Below are positions 41,851 to 53,589 of a stretch of 64,000 nucleotides of DNA, in pieces (the stretch's first letter is position 1; the number at the start of each line of letters is the position of its first letter). The stretch lies in the NCBI GenBank assembly GCA_039707655.1, contig CM077667.1, forward strand, positions 59,983,628 to 60,047,627, in the 5' to 3' direction. Under the pieces are notes generated by a model that worked only from the letters and a program-made list of their open reading frames with translations, had not been told where the DNA came from and did not search any database. The translations under genes and the position numbers were made by a program. The DNA comes from Elymus sibiricus (taxonomy: Eukaryota > Streptophyta > Magnoliopsida > Poales > Poaceae).

Positions 41851-42462
41851 CGTCTCCACAAGGGGCCCTACTGGTATCCACATAGCAGTAGCGCGGCTGG
41901 TATAAAACGCGCTACTAATATAATTGCCACACCGTTGCCGACAGGCTAGGTATAGTAGTAGCGCCCTTTTGCAAACAGCGCTACTGCTAACACAATAATA
42001 GTAGCGCGTTTTTATGGTAGGGCGCTACTGCTAAGTTTGACCGGTCGCTGCAACTAAAGCTATGATGTGCCATATTGTGGGCCCCACTTAGCAGTAGCGG
42101 TTCACGTAAACCAGCGTTACTACTAAATGTGTATCCGTAGCGTATTTTCCTCGACCGCGCTACTGCTAGGTCGTACCTTATCTTCTTCCCCCCCGGCCCA
42201 CGCCCCCTCACTCCTCACTCTGTAGATCTCCCTCTCCACTATCTCCCTCCCGGCGGCGCTCCCGCATCCCGGTCGTCCGCCCCACGTGGCGGCCGTCCCC
42301 ACGCGGCGTCCCTCCCCGTCCCGACGCTCCCCACGCGGAGGCCCTCCCCCGTCCCGTCCCTCTCGTCCCGGCCATCCACGCAGCGGTAGCTCTCCCTCCC
42401 TCCTCTCTCCCACTCTCCCCCCTTCTCCCTCCTCCCTTTGTTTTTGCACTGCTAGAAAAGCT

Positions 42463-42596
42463 TAATGGATGGATGGATTGATGCATTTAGATGGTTATGA
42501 ATGGATGCATTTAGATGGTTAGATGGATGGATGGATGCATTTAGATGGTTATGGATGGATGCATTTAGATGGTTAGATGGACGTATGGATGCATAT
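42463..42596 (+). repeat. ATGGATGCATTTAGATGGTT minisatellite
   Basis: Four to five units of 24-40 bp built from GGATGCATTTAGATGGTTA separated by GGATGGAT stretches. Confidence 0.88.
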
Positions 42597-42839
42597 CGGA
42601 ATTCATCCACATGCTGTAAATTGTGTTACAAAGGTGCTTCACGTCGTAACCGTAAAAAATTGTTTAAACTTGCAAACTTTCGTGGATGATTGCATCTAAA
42701 CCGTTGCTCTTGTGGATGTGATTTCTTCATGTGATTTGTTGGCGCGGGGAAATTTACAGGGATTCCATGTCTCCTACACGTTGTGCTATTTAATATGTCC
42801 ATTGTTAAGCAAATATCATGCCAAATTTACAGGGATTCC

Positions 42840-43262
42840 ATGTCTCCTAGACGTTCTCGTGAAGAGGAGTTGGAGTGGCGGAGGGAGTTGCTGGCGCGGG
42901 GAAAAAGGATTGACGATGCAGTGTTCGGATGGAGAGATTGTATGCGGGAGCTGAAAGAGGCGGAGAATATGTTTCGGAAGACTCAGTCTAGTCACTGGGA
43001 GTACGAAGTCAATGAGTGCAAGAGTTATGCCCAAACACAACTACAAGTTGCAGCAGACGTCATCTTCGCGGAGGCCAACGCTGCAGAGCATGTTCGGATG
43101 CCACCTCAGAGTAGTCCCCACTTGGTTAGGGAATGGGCACTACAACAAGTGACATCTTCGTGCCCGGCTCAAAGAGCTCGATGGGGAAGTGTTGTCGGGA
43201 TACTTCCGCCAAGAATGCCCCCACCACCATCAGATTCTGCACCACCAGATTTTGCTCATTAA
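42840..43262 (+). CDS. CACTA-3 charged helical ORF, unknown
   Basis: ATG 42840 to TAA 43260-43262, 140 codons: MSPRRSREEELEWRRELLAR, then ELKEAENMFRKTQSSHWEYE, a long charged helix with possible coiled coil, and a proline-rich C-terminus (PPRMPPPPSDSAPPDFAH). The immediately upstream sequence duplicates the start region (ACAGGGATTCCATGTCTCCTA occurs at 42760-42780 and at 42829-42849), and ATTTACAGGG could be an intron acceptor, making this a second exon. Similar in style to the 36442 ORF of CACTA-1. No known domain. Confidence 0.45.
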   Translation: MSPRRSREEELEWRRELLARGKRIDDAVFGWRDCMRELKEAENMFRKTQSSHWEYEVNECKSYAQTQLQVAADVIFAEANAAEHVRMPPQSSPHLVREWALQQVTSSCPAQRARWGSVVGILPPRMPPPPSDSAPPDFAH

Positions 43263-43689
43263 TAGTATTGTAGTAAGATTAAGCTCTAGTTTAAGGTTTA
43301 ATAGTTTTATCATTATTGGTCTCAATCTAGCAGTTCGGTCTAGACTTGTAAGGTTTTTGAAATCTAGTTATCTGTTTGAACTCAAATTGTCATCAATAAT
43401 GATATATATAAACCCATCCTCTTCTGCTTACTACTGACACTACTGCTACATTGGGCCCACCATGGTACTGCTAATTACACTAGTGATGTAATTAGTAAAC
43501 AGAAAAAGCATAAAATTAGTAGTGGCGCGGGTTAGAGACCAGCGCTACTGGTAAGTAAATTATCAGTAGCGCGGGGGAGCGACGCTACTTCTACAAGTTA
43601 GCTGTAGCGCCGTAGCAGTAGCGCGGTGCCCCGCGCTACTGACAGGCCCTTAACCCGCGCTACCGCTAGGCTTTTCCCTAGTAGTGCCT

Positions 43690-44251
43690 CCTCCATCCCA
43701 CATGGCCCGACCGCCGACGCGACACCTTCAACCCAAATCACCGCCCCATCCTCCAAATAATCGCCACTAAAAGCCATGGTGCATGCAGTATAGCCAGGAT
43801 CTCAAAGAGCATTTGGCAGCGGAGAAGCAAATCACGGCTGCACGCGCAGATGAGGCGGCGATGGATTCAATGTGTGCCGACCCCGATCTTGGAGGAGCAC
43901 CTCGCCGTCGAGGCCACCATTGATGCCTCGCGCGCTGACACAGCCACGCCGTTGGCTGCTATAAACCACAGCTCATGGTCTTTTCTCGAGGTCACCGCCG
44001 GTGCGTTCGACGAAGACTTCAATGTGTTTTCTCAGCGTACCCGTGCTTACCTCAACTCTAGAGCCGGCATGTTGGTGCCGGGGCAGGATCAGGCCACTCA
44101 CCACTACGAGGGGTGCACCCACGGTGCGGAGGCCTGGCCCTCTTCCAAGTTGAAGGAGCCCATCATCACTGATATCTCCGATGATGAGGAATATCTTGTT
44201 TTTCTTAGCTTTATCACTAAGGACCTATTTTCACCTAGCTACGCAATTTAA
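43690..44251 (+). pseudogene. CACTA-1 ORF fragment after CACTA-3, unknown
   Basis: Resumes CACTA-1 after the nested element. The clearest frame, 43850-44251 (133 codons), contains FLEVTAGAFDEDFNVFSQRT, GAEAWPSSKLKEPIITDISD and a DDEEYLVFL end. The upstream ATG at about 43776 (GCCATGGTGC context) is in another frame that hits a stop quickly, suggesting a frameshift near the N-terminus. No domain recognised. May be the N-terminal part of the same gene as the B3-like exons at 44896. Confidence 0.35.
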
Positions 44252-44895
44252 GCATGTTTCGTTTACCTGTTGTGTGTGCCGCTGTTGCCTTTCATTTAGA
44301 AATTCTAGTGAAATGTCCAATGTAATGCTACTGCAACCTGACCTTTTAGTATGTTCTATTGTGCAATGTGGTGCGTAGTTAACTGTTTTGTTCATTTGTT
44401 GTGGTGATCATTTAACTACTTAGTTCAATTCTGCAATGTGATGTTCGATTGTTGTTGGTACAATTTTGTATTGTTATGCATGTGATGAATAAATTGAATT
44501 TAGATGTACTAAATACATGTGAAATATTTCCTATTGTACAATTCTGCAATATTTCCTAGTTCTTAGCACGCTTGGTTTAGATAAGTGGCTTTTCCATGTG
44601 GCTCAAATTAATCTGTTGGATCCACAATGTGTTTATTTTCCATGAACATATTTCACTGATAGTATGCCAAATATCACTTATAACCTGATCAATATTTGTA
44701 TTAAATATGTTGCAGGGGGGACAATGGGGGACATTGAAGTTTACCATCGAGGTTTGCACATCCATGGTCGTTTGGCTAATAGCACATTATTGTGCAATTG
44801 CAGGAACCATTGTAATATTAATATTTTAATAATTTGTCCTTGCACACGTAGGTCCTGTTGTAAGAGGTTTAGACCCACTCTTCGACCCTTTTTGC

Positions 44896-45365
44896 ATGTG
44901 GGGAAATGAGGTGTCCTTGAATATCAGTCAAATCAAGAAACTCAGAAAGATTGTTAAGATAAAGAAACTAGCTACGAAAAAAAGGAAGATGTTTGTTTGC
45001 ACAATGAAGAAGACATCAGTCAACTATAGGATGGTACCATCTCTTTCACCTTGTCCTTCTCCCTTTGTGCCATTTCAAATTTTAGAAAAAAATTATGCAT
45101 ATGTTTGTTTTCAGTCCTTCTCAAGGCAGTTCATCGATGATTACGTCTCAAACCGCCTGTATGATCAAGAGGCGAGGAAGGTATTCATACAGCACCCACG
45201 GTATAATCTTGAAGTCTTCCTCAAGAGGACGAAGGATGGGCGGGCAATCATCCATAGGCACTGGCCTAAAGTTGCGAGGACCTTCAACATCATTGAAGGC
45301 TAATATTTGCCTTCCGCTTTAACAGATTTCTAGATGAGACACATCTGTCTATTTACCGTCTATGA
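44896..45365 (+). pseudogene. B3-like gene segment of CACTA-1 with one intron and a terminal frameshift
   Basis: Exon 44896-45033 encodes VSLNISQIKKLRKIVKIKKL and MFVCTMKKTSVNYRM. An 81-bp intron 45034-45114 (GTACCA...TTTTCAG) is phase 0, so the frame also reads through it. The next exon encodes SFSRQFIDDYVSNRLYDQEA, NLEVFLKRTKDGRAIIHRHW and KVARTFNIIEG, then meets TAA. In the frame two bases on, the sequence continues FAFRFNRFLDETHLSIYRL to a stop at 45363-45365. Order and spacing fit a B3 DNA-binding domain, where the last strand reads like LSIYRL. The frameshift at ~45301 removes it. Unlike the CACTA-2 gene, only one B3-like domain is visible. Confidence 0.55.
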
Positions 45366-45589
45366 TGATACTTAATTTGCAAAGGTTTTAGATGTTGCAT
45401 TTGAAACTTTGTCATGTTGTGCAATTGGGTAGCTAGGCAGTATATGCCTATATGATGTTGTACCCTGATGTAATTCAAATATGAAATACTTGTTGCCGTA
45501 CTACGAATAAGAAATATATTCTGTGCTTGATATGAAATGTTAATTTGATTACTAAATGGATTATAAATAATAGAGCAATCTGGCTTATT

Positions 45590-45780
45590 ATTGGGGTTCT
45601 CATTCCAGACGGTTTCTGTGACTACACTGTGGGCGATGACCTCAACAAACCCACACGGTTTCTACAAAGTTGGCGTGTTGGATCGGTGAGGAATCAAACA
45701 CGAATTATGGTCGACAACTGTGTGCGTTAGGACACCCAATCATAAACTTTTTCTCATAGCAAGTGTCTGTGATGGGAAGC
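45590..45780 (+). repeat. Right subterminal repeats of CACTA-1 (terminus missing)
   Basis: ACGGTTTCTGTGACTACACT, TGTGGGCGATGACC, CACACGGTTTCTACAAAG and GACAACTGTGTGCGTTAGG follow each other, like the left array. The terminal CACTA inverse repeat is not found before Gypsy-3 begins at 45781. Confidence 0.65.
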
Positions 45781-47297
45781 TGATAACCCACAATTGTAGG
45801 GGATCGTTTGTAGCCTTTTTTGATAAGTAAGAGTGTCAAACCCAATGAGGAGCTAAAGGTAGAACAAATATTCCCTCAAGTTCTATAAAACCGATACAAC
45901 TCTACGCACACTTTAACATTTGCTTTACCTAGAACAAGTATGAAACTACTTTGTAGGTGATAGGATAGTTTGCACGAATAAAACTAGAAGTACTTTGCGG
46001 GAAATAAGACTACGAGTAAAAGGCAAGATAATAAAAGTTAGTTGTTTAGTAGAAAGCTTTTGTCAAACAAGAAGGTTATTTGTCCCTAGGCAATTGATAA
46101 CTAGACCGGTAATCATTCTTGCAATTTTACATGAGGGAGAGGCATGAGCTAACATACTTTCTCTACTTGGATCAAAGGCACTTATGATTGGAACTCTAGC
46201 AAGCATCCGCAACTACTAAAGATCATTAAGGTAAAACCCAACCATAGCATTAAGTATCAAGTCGTCTTTACTCCCATATGGAACAACCCACCTACTCGGG
46301 TTTATGCTTCTGTCACTCAAGCAACCCACCATAGGCAAATCATGAACGTATTGTAACACCCTACAGTGGGGATCCCTCACGTTTGCGCGAGATGGAGGGC
46401 ACCGTAGGACAGCACCATAATAAAAATATACAATCATACCAACCACGATCATCAATTAGCCCATAGGACAAAGCGGATCTACTCAAACATCATAGGATAG
46501 CCATATATCATTGGGAAATAGTATATGGAGTTGAGCACCATGTTTAAGTAGAGATTACAGCGGGGAGAAGGGGAGTTATACCGCTGCATAGAGGAGAGAG
46601 TTGGTGTTGACGGTGGCGAAGTTCTTGGAGTATATCGTCGTCACGATGCTTGCCCCGGCGGCGTTCCGGCGCCACCGGGAGAGAGGGGGAGAGAGCCCCC
46701 CTCCTTCTTCTTATTCCTTGGCCTCCCCCTAGATGGGAGGAGAGTTCCTCCTCAGGTCCATGGCCGCCATGGCGGCGGAGGGGCAGGAGCCCCTCTTAGA
46801 TTGGATCTCCCTCTCTGTTCTCTTTTGTTTCACGTTTTTGTTTTCTGGCCGGAAACCATTTCTTATATTCCCGGAGATCCGTAACTCCGATCGGGCTGAA
46901 ATTTTGAGGGGATTTTTATCCAAAAATTAGTTTCCTTGCGCCCGAAGGAGAGATCAAACTGACGTACGAGGTGGGCACCACCCACCAGGCCACGGTTGGG
47001 CCCCCTGGCCCGCCCTGATGTATCGTGGCGGCTGTGGGACTCTGTTTGCGTTGATTCCACTTCTCAAAATTCACAAATATTCCAAAAAAAATCTCCGTAA
47101 ATTTTTATCGCGTTTGGAGTTCGTTTGATATGGTAATTCTACGAAACAAAAAACATGTAACAAACAGGAACTGGCACTAGGCACTGGATCAATAGGTTAG
47201 TCCAATAAATAATATAAAATGTTGCCAAAAATATGTGAAAGTTGTATAATATTGGCATGAAACAATCAAAAATTATAGATACGACGGAGACGTATCA
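45781..47297 (-). repeat. 3' LTR of Gypsy-3
   Basis: 1517 bp, plus-strand ends TGATAACCCACAA and GACGGAGACGTATCA. Adjacent PPT at 47298-47312. Confidence 0.9.
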
Positions 47298-50230
47298 GCA
47301 TCCCCAAGCTTAATTCCTGCTCGTCCTCGAGTAGGTAAATGATAAAAAAGATAATTTTTGATGTGGAATCCTACCTAGCATAATCTTGATCATATATCTA
47401 ATCATGGCATGAATATTAAGACACAAGTGATTCAACGCAATAGTCTAGTTTTGACATAAAGACATTAATACTCAGGCATCCCAACAAACAATCTTGTCTT
47501 TTAAAATATCAAGGCTAAAGAACGCTATCCCTACAAAATCATATAGCCTTGTCATGCTCTGTCTTCTTAACACAAAGTATAAATCACGTACTACCCCGGT
47601 GTCAGCCAAGCAATTGGTTCATACTTTTTAACGCACTTCAGCATTTTAAACTCTCACGCAATACATGAGCGCAAGCCATGGATATAGCACCATGGGTGGA
47701 ATAGAATATGGTGGTAGGTTTCAAAGGGGTAAAAGTGGAGAAGAAAGTCTCGCATCAACTCAGTGTATCAACAGGCTATGGAGATGCCCATCAATAGATA
47801 TCAATGCGAGGAGTAGGGATTGCCATACAACGGATGCACTAAGAGTTATAAGTGTATGAAAGCTCAATATGAAACTAAGTGGGTATGCATCTAACTCTAT
47901 ATGAAAAATTCCCACTAGTATATGAAAGTGACAACACAGGAGACTCTCTATATGAAAAACATGGTGCTACTTTGAAGCACAAGTGTGGAATTAGCATGCC
48001 CCTATTCCTTCTTCTTTCATTTTTTTTCTTTCTTTTCTTTTTTTCCTTTTTTTTCTTTTTATTTTTTTTCTATTTTTTTTCTTTGTCCGGAGCCTCATCC
48101 CGACTTGTGGGGGAATCATAGTTTCCATCATCCTTTCATCACTGGGGCATGCTCTAATAATGAATAATGTTGATCATCACACTTCTATTTACTTACAACT
48201 CAATACTACAACGATAGTAGAACAAAGTATGACCCTATATGAATGCAATGATCTAGCGTAGCAAAGATATCAAAAAATGGACAAGCCATGGAAACATCAT
48301 GCTAGCTATCTTATGATCATGTAATGCAATATGACAATGAATGCTCTAGTCATCAAAACGGAAGCGGTGGAAGTTGCTTGGCAATATATCTCAGAATGGC
48401 TATGGAAATGCCATAATAGGTAGGTATGGTGGATGTTTTGAGGAAGATATAATAAGGCTTATGTGTGATAGAGCGTATCATATCACGGGGTTTGGATGCA
48501 CCGGCGAAGTTTGCATCGACTCTCGAGGTGAGAAAGGGCAATGCACGGTACCGTAGAGGCTAGCAAATTGCGGAAAGGTAGGAGTGCGTATAATCCATGG
48601 ACTCACATTAGTCATAAAGAACTCACATACTTATTGCAAAAGTTTTATTAGCTCTCTCGAAGCAAAGTATTACCATGCATGCTCCTAGGGGGGAGGTTGG
48701 TAGGAGTTAACCATCACGCGCCCCCGATCTTCACACAAAGATAGAGAATCAAGGATAAATTGTGCTCCAACTTCCTAGCATAACGGGAGACTATACATGC
48801 ATGCTTCGGGAATCACAAACCTTAACACCAATATCTTACTAAACACGATCATCCACTAGTACCTCCCACATATTATTATCTCTATATCGCAAAACTATTG
48901 CAAGGAATCAAACATGTCATATTCAGTGATCCCTAAGTTTTATGTAGGATTTTATGACTAACCATGCAAATGACCAATTCCTGTTGACTCTCTAAATAGA
49001 TATAAGTGAAGCAAGAGAGTTTAATTCTTTCTACAAAAGACCATGCTCTAATAAATATAAGTGAAGCAAAAGAGCATTCTTCAAATAATGGTTTTCTATG
49101 TGAAGAGAAACAGGCAATCCAAACTTCAAATGATATAAGTGAAGCACATGAAGCATTCTATAAAGCCATACTCAAAAGATATAAGTGAAGTGCAATGAGC
49201 ATTCTATAAATCAACCATGGACTATCTCATACCAGCATGGTGCATAAAATAAGAATGAAAACTACACACAAAAGACGCTCCAAGATTTGCACATATCACA
49301 TGAATGAAACGAATCCGAAAACATACCGATACTTATTGAAGAAAGATGGGATGCCTTCCGGGGCATCCCCAAGCTTAGACGCCTGAGTCTCCTTGGATAT
49401 TTACTTGGGGTTCCTTGGGCATCCTCAAGCTTGAACTCTTTCCTCTCCTTCTTCTCCTCATATTGAGACCTCCTCAATCTTCGAACACTTCATCCACACA
49501 AAACTTAACAGAAGACTGGTAAGATCCGTTAGTACACATAATACCAAATACCATCATGTCTTGCCATAACATTATTTAATAATTATAATCTAAAATTACC
49601 CACTGTATGCTATCATAATTCTATGGCTCCCAAGTCAATGGGGCTCAACAATAATTCAAGCATAAGCACGCAAAGCATCTATAACAACAATCTGTGAAAA
49701 ACAGGACAGTCTGTAAAGATTTGTAGACATGTATACTTATGTAGCTCTAAACATTCTGAAAAATTAGGGAGTGAGAAATGATTTGCATAAAAATACTGTG
49801 TAAAAATTTCAGAATTTTTGCACGCTCCAATAAAATATGAAAATTCAAACACTGCGGCAAAAGTTTCTGTTTTTGCACAACACACATCAAACAAGCAATT
49901 CAAACATCCTAAAGGCAAATCTTGGCACATTATTTTTATAATACAATGGATTTGTACAAGGGGATAATTATTTTTGTTGGAAAAGTTTCCGTGATTCAAG
50001 ATTCACAAAGTTTCCATGGGCATGAACAAAAGTTCAAGGACGTCCCCCACTTCAACGATGCTCATCATCTCTCTCACTTTCACCTTTTGTGAAGTTTTAG
50101 GTTCCCCTCTATATTTTTTTGTTTTTAAACTTTATAAAAGCACACAACAGAATAAAATGAATCTCTAAATCTTCCGGGTTGTCTCCCTGGCAGCGCTTTC
50201 TTTAAAGCCATTAAGCAAGGCATAAAGTGC
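47298..50230 (-). other. Gypsy-3 non-coding interior
   Basis: About 2.9 kb downstream of the ORF stop. It has a T/C-rich tract at 47999-48083, several copies of ATATAAGTGAAG (about 48998, 49047, 49131, 49178), and one copy of the module described for Gypsy-4 at 49330-49960 (GGGGCATCCCCAAGCTTAG, then ACAGGACAGTCTGT, then AGTTTCTGTTTTTGC). No long frame with domains. Confidence 0.6.
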
Positions 50231-50497
50231 TCAAGTAATGGATCCACCCGGATCACGAGGTATATCAAAGCCAATTTTAATTAACATTGATTTGTAATTT
50301 AGTAATGAGCACAAGGTGATATATATCATGTGACAACGAAGTCTAACTGTCTTCCTATGCATAGGCCTGTCATAAAAGAACAATTCATTCACATAAAGTA
50401 AGGGCCAATACATAGCATAAGTAGTTTCTTGCAATTTTATAGTATTGGAAGCATAGAGAGGCGAAGATTTGGTTCCTCTCTCATAATAATTGCAAGT
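50231..50497 (-). pseudogene. Gypsy-3 acidic ORF, C-terminal segment
   Basis: Minus-strand continuation, beyond the Gypsy-4 insertion, of the ORF at 57857-58945. Starts in frame with TCNYYERGTKSSPLYASN, then ETTYAMYWPLLYVNELFFYD, and a hydrophobic stretch before DIPRDPGGSIT and the stop at 50231-50233. Frame agreement across the insertion was checked codon by codon: AAP on one side is followed by TCNYY on the other. Confidence 0.75.
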
Positions 50498-50502
50498 AGG
50501 AG

Positions 50503-52022
50503 TGATAATCCCCAAGTGCAAGGAATCATCGTAGCAATTTCCAAAGATGGAAGTGATAGGAATGGAGTGTCGAACCCACAAGGAGCTAAAGGTAAGATCA
50601 ATATTCTCTCAAGTCCTATCTGCCACTGATACGACTCTACGTACGCCGAACGTTTGCTTCCAACTAGAAACGAGAAATAAAACGACGTTGTGGGTATGAA
50701 GAGAATAGCTTTGCATGATATCAGAGAACTAAAACATAAAAATAGGTGCTGTTATCATAAAGTTAGAATATATTACAATATATTACAAATAGCGAGTGTG
50801 GAATAATGATGGGTCGGTGTGCGGAATTGTCCTAGGCAATTGTTAACAAGATCGGTAATCATTATTGTAATTTTATATGAGGGAGAGGCATAAGCTAACA
50901 TACTTTCTCTACTTGGATCATATGCACTTATGATTGGAACTCTAGCAAGCATCCACAACTACTAAAGATCATTAAGGTAAAACCCAACCATAGCATTAAA
51001 GCATCAAGTCCCCTTTATCCCATACGCAACAACCCACCTACTCAGGTTTATGCTTCTGTCACTCAAGCAACCCACTATAAGAGAATCATGAACGTATTGC
51101 AACACCCTACAGTGGGAATCCTTCACGTGTGCGCGGCATGGAAGGCACCATAGGACAGCACCAAAATAAACATATAACTCAAACCAATCTAGATGACCAA
51201 TCAACCCATAAGACAAAAGAAATCTACTCAAAACATCATAGGATGGCAACACATCATTGGATCATAATATGTGGCATAAAGCACCATGTTCAAGTAGGGG
51301 ATTACAGCGGGATGCGGGAGAGTGGACCGTTGAAAAGATATGAGGGCGGTGATGAAGAAGGTGATGTTGATGAAGACGATCACCGCGGCGATGGTTCCCC
51401 CGATGGCACTCCGGCGCCACCGAGAGACAGAGGGAGAGGGTCTCCCCCTTGTGCTTCCTCCTCCATGGCCTCCCCTAGGTGGGGAGAGGTTCTCCCTCTG
51501 GTCCTTGGCCTCCATGGTGATGATGGCCCCTCTGTCTTCCTCCTCCATGGTCTCCGGTGATGGTGACCCCCTCCGGCAGGGTGCCAGAGAGGGCCAAGAT
51601 TGATTTTTCGTGGCTACAGAGACTTGCGGCTGCGGAACTTCTGATATAGGTTTCTTTCTGGAGGTTTCACGATTTATAGGAGTACTTGGCGTTGGAATCA
51701 AGTCAGGGGGGTGCTCGAGGGGCCCACAAGCTAGGGGGGCACGCCCTAGGGGGGGCGCGCCCCCTAGGCTTGTGGCTGCCTCAGGACTCCTCTCCGGTAT
51801 CTTTTTGCTCCAGTATTTTTTATATTTTCCAAAAATATTCTCCGTAAATTTTCAGCCCATTCCGAGAACTTTTATTTCTGCGCAAAAACAACAACACGGT
51901 AGTTCTGCTGAAAACAGTGTCAGTCCGGGTTAGTTCTAATCAAATCATAAAAAAGTCATATAAAATTATTGTAAACATGGCATGAATACTTCATAAATTA
52001 TAGATACGTTGGAGACGTATCA
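50503..52022 (-). repeat. 3' LTR of Gypsy-4
   Basis: 1520 bp; plus-strand ends TGATAATCCCCAAG and GTTGGAGACGTATCA. Confidence 0.92.
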
Positions 52023-53589
52023 GCATCCCCAAGCTTAATTCATGCTCGTCCTCGAGTAGGTAAATGATAAAAGAAATAATTTATGAAGTGTGAATGCTAG
52101 CAAGTGCACAAGTTTGATCAATGATAATTCCAATCGCTTTTTCTAGCATCAATATAAACCATAAACAGTAGCTTGTTTCATAAAACTTCTCATGATCAAG
52201 TAACAAGCTATTCACATGTTAAAGTATAGACCAGAAAGTTTCTTGAAAACTAACAAACCATATTCCTAGTCATCGAACAATTGCAATTCATCTTATTTTC
52301 AGGAAGGGTCTATGTAAGAGCTTTGATTTAGCAAATTCCACATACTCAACTATCATATAGTCTTCCTTGATTATTGACACTCAAAGCATATTTTTAGAAC
52401 AAATAGCATCCATCGAACACAGAGAAAGATAGGGCTTAATGTTTCGCCTCCCAACTTATTTATCATATAGATAATTGTCAACAATAATAATTCATGATCA
52501 AATATATTTGTTTGGATATATATGTCTAGATCATTCCCCAACACATGACGCTTGCCAAGAGAAAAAGGCGAAATATAGGAAGTGGTGAAGATCACCATGA
52601 CTCTTGCATAAAGGTAAGTACTAGAAAGTAAAAGATAGGCCCTTCGCAGAGGGAAGCAGAGGTTGTCATGCGCTTTTCCTTTTTGGATGTTCAAACCCTT
52701 AATGCAAAGGAACATCACGTTGTATTGCCCTTTGTGATAGCAACCTTTATTATGCAGTCCGTCGCTTTTATTTCTTTACCATCACAAGTTCGTACAATGC
52801 TTATTTTCCCTTACAATAAAAGGTCATGCATATTTAGGAGCGATTTTTATTGCTTTTTGCACCGATGACAACTTACTTGAAGGATCTTACTCAATCCATA
52901 TGTAGGTATAGTGGACTCTCATGGCAAAACTAGTTTAAGGGTGTTTGGATGCACAAGTAGTATTTCTACTTGGTGCGGAAGTTTTGGCTAGTATGAGGTG
53001 GGAGCAAGCACCACATGTTGGAGGATCCATAACAATATAACTTCTATACAAATATACCCAAACATAACTCATTAAGTTGTCTTCCTTGTCCAGTTTCAAC
53101 TAATTTGCTCGAGTTTGAAAATAATTAATGAGCTCACAATCATAGAAGATGTCCAAGATAGTATATTTATATGTGGAATCCCTCTTCCTTCAATATTCTT
53201 TCATGAATTGTTCAAGTGACCTATGCGGTGTTTGCTAACTTTCAATATATTTTACCACCTATACTTATTATGTGTGAAGTCATTAATCCCCATGGGATAA
53301 GTATATAAAGCATATTTAATTTCAGATTTATGATATTCAATTCATTCAACCATTTACTCATAGGATATAAGTGAAGCACGAGAGTGAATGACAAACTACT
53401 CCAAAAGGATATAAGTGAAGATCAATGCGTAGTCAATTAGTTAAATAGCTATGTGAGGACTCTCTCTCTTATTCAAAATTTCAGATCCAATGCTTTTATT
53501 CAAACAGCAAAACAAAATAAAATGATATTCCAAGAATAGCACGCATCATGTGAACGAATAAAAATTTAGGCTCAACATAGGCTAACCGA
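52023..53589 (-). other. Gypsy-4 interior, AT-rich, no gene seen
   Basis: PPT at 52023-52037, then ~1.5 kb AT-rich sequence without open frames above ~115 codons and no domain motifs on either strand. Two ATATAAGTGAAG motifs occur near 53365 and 53408. Confidence 0.55.

Larger units (their letters stand above)
41734..43686 (+). mobile_element. CACTA-3: 1.95-kb non-autonomous CACTA
   Basis: CACTACTAGGGAAAACC at 41734 and GGCTTTTCCCTAGTAGTG ending at 43686 form the terminal repeats; CCT on both sides (41731-41733, 43687-43689) is the 3-bp target duplication. Subterminal CAGTAGCGC/GCGCTACTG motifs at both ends match CACTA-2, so it is the same family. It carries one 140-residue ORF (42840), a minisatellite and a long perfect hairpin at the left end. 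It interrupts the leader region of a CACTA-1 gene. Confidence 0.93.
15303..45780 (+). mobile_element. CACTA-1: large gene-carrying CACTA element, right end deleted
   Basis: Starts CACTACTGTAGGATGG at 15303, immediately after RTQAY of element A's integrase; the 3-bp target is probably TAT (15300-15302). The left and right margins share motifs such as AACTGTGTGCGAT. The right terminus is not present: the last CACTA-type sequence abuts Gypsy-3 at 45781 and the far side of Gypsy-3 is deleted. Subtracting Gypsy-2, the Copia element and CACTA-3 leaves about 9.5 kb. Cargo: minus-strand DEDDy exonuclease gene, plus-strand ORFs at 36442 and 40436, a ~510-bp tandem array, and a B3-like gene at 44896. 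No transposase is recognisable, so it is non-autonomous unless the transposase lay in the lost part. It may be a composite of several elements. Confidence 0.7.

Noticed and set aside
47999..48083. T/C-rich tract as a polypyrimidine signal or gene end
   Set aside because: Simple low-complexity slippage sequence inside Gypsy-3.
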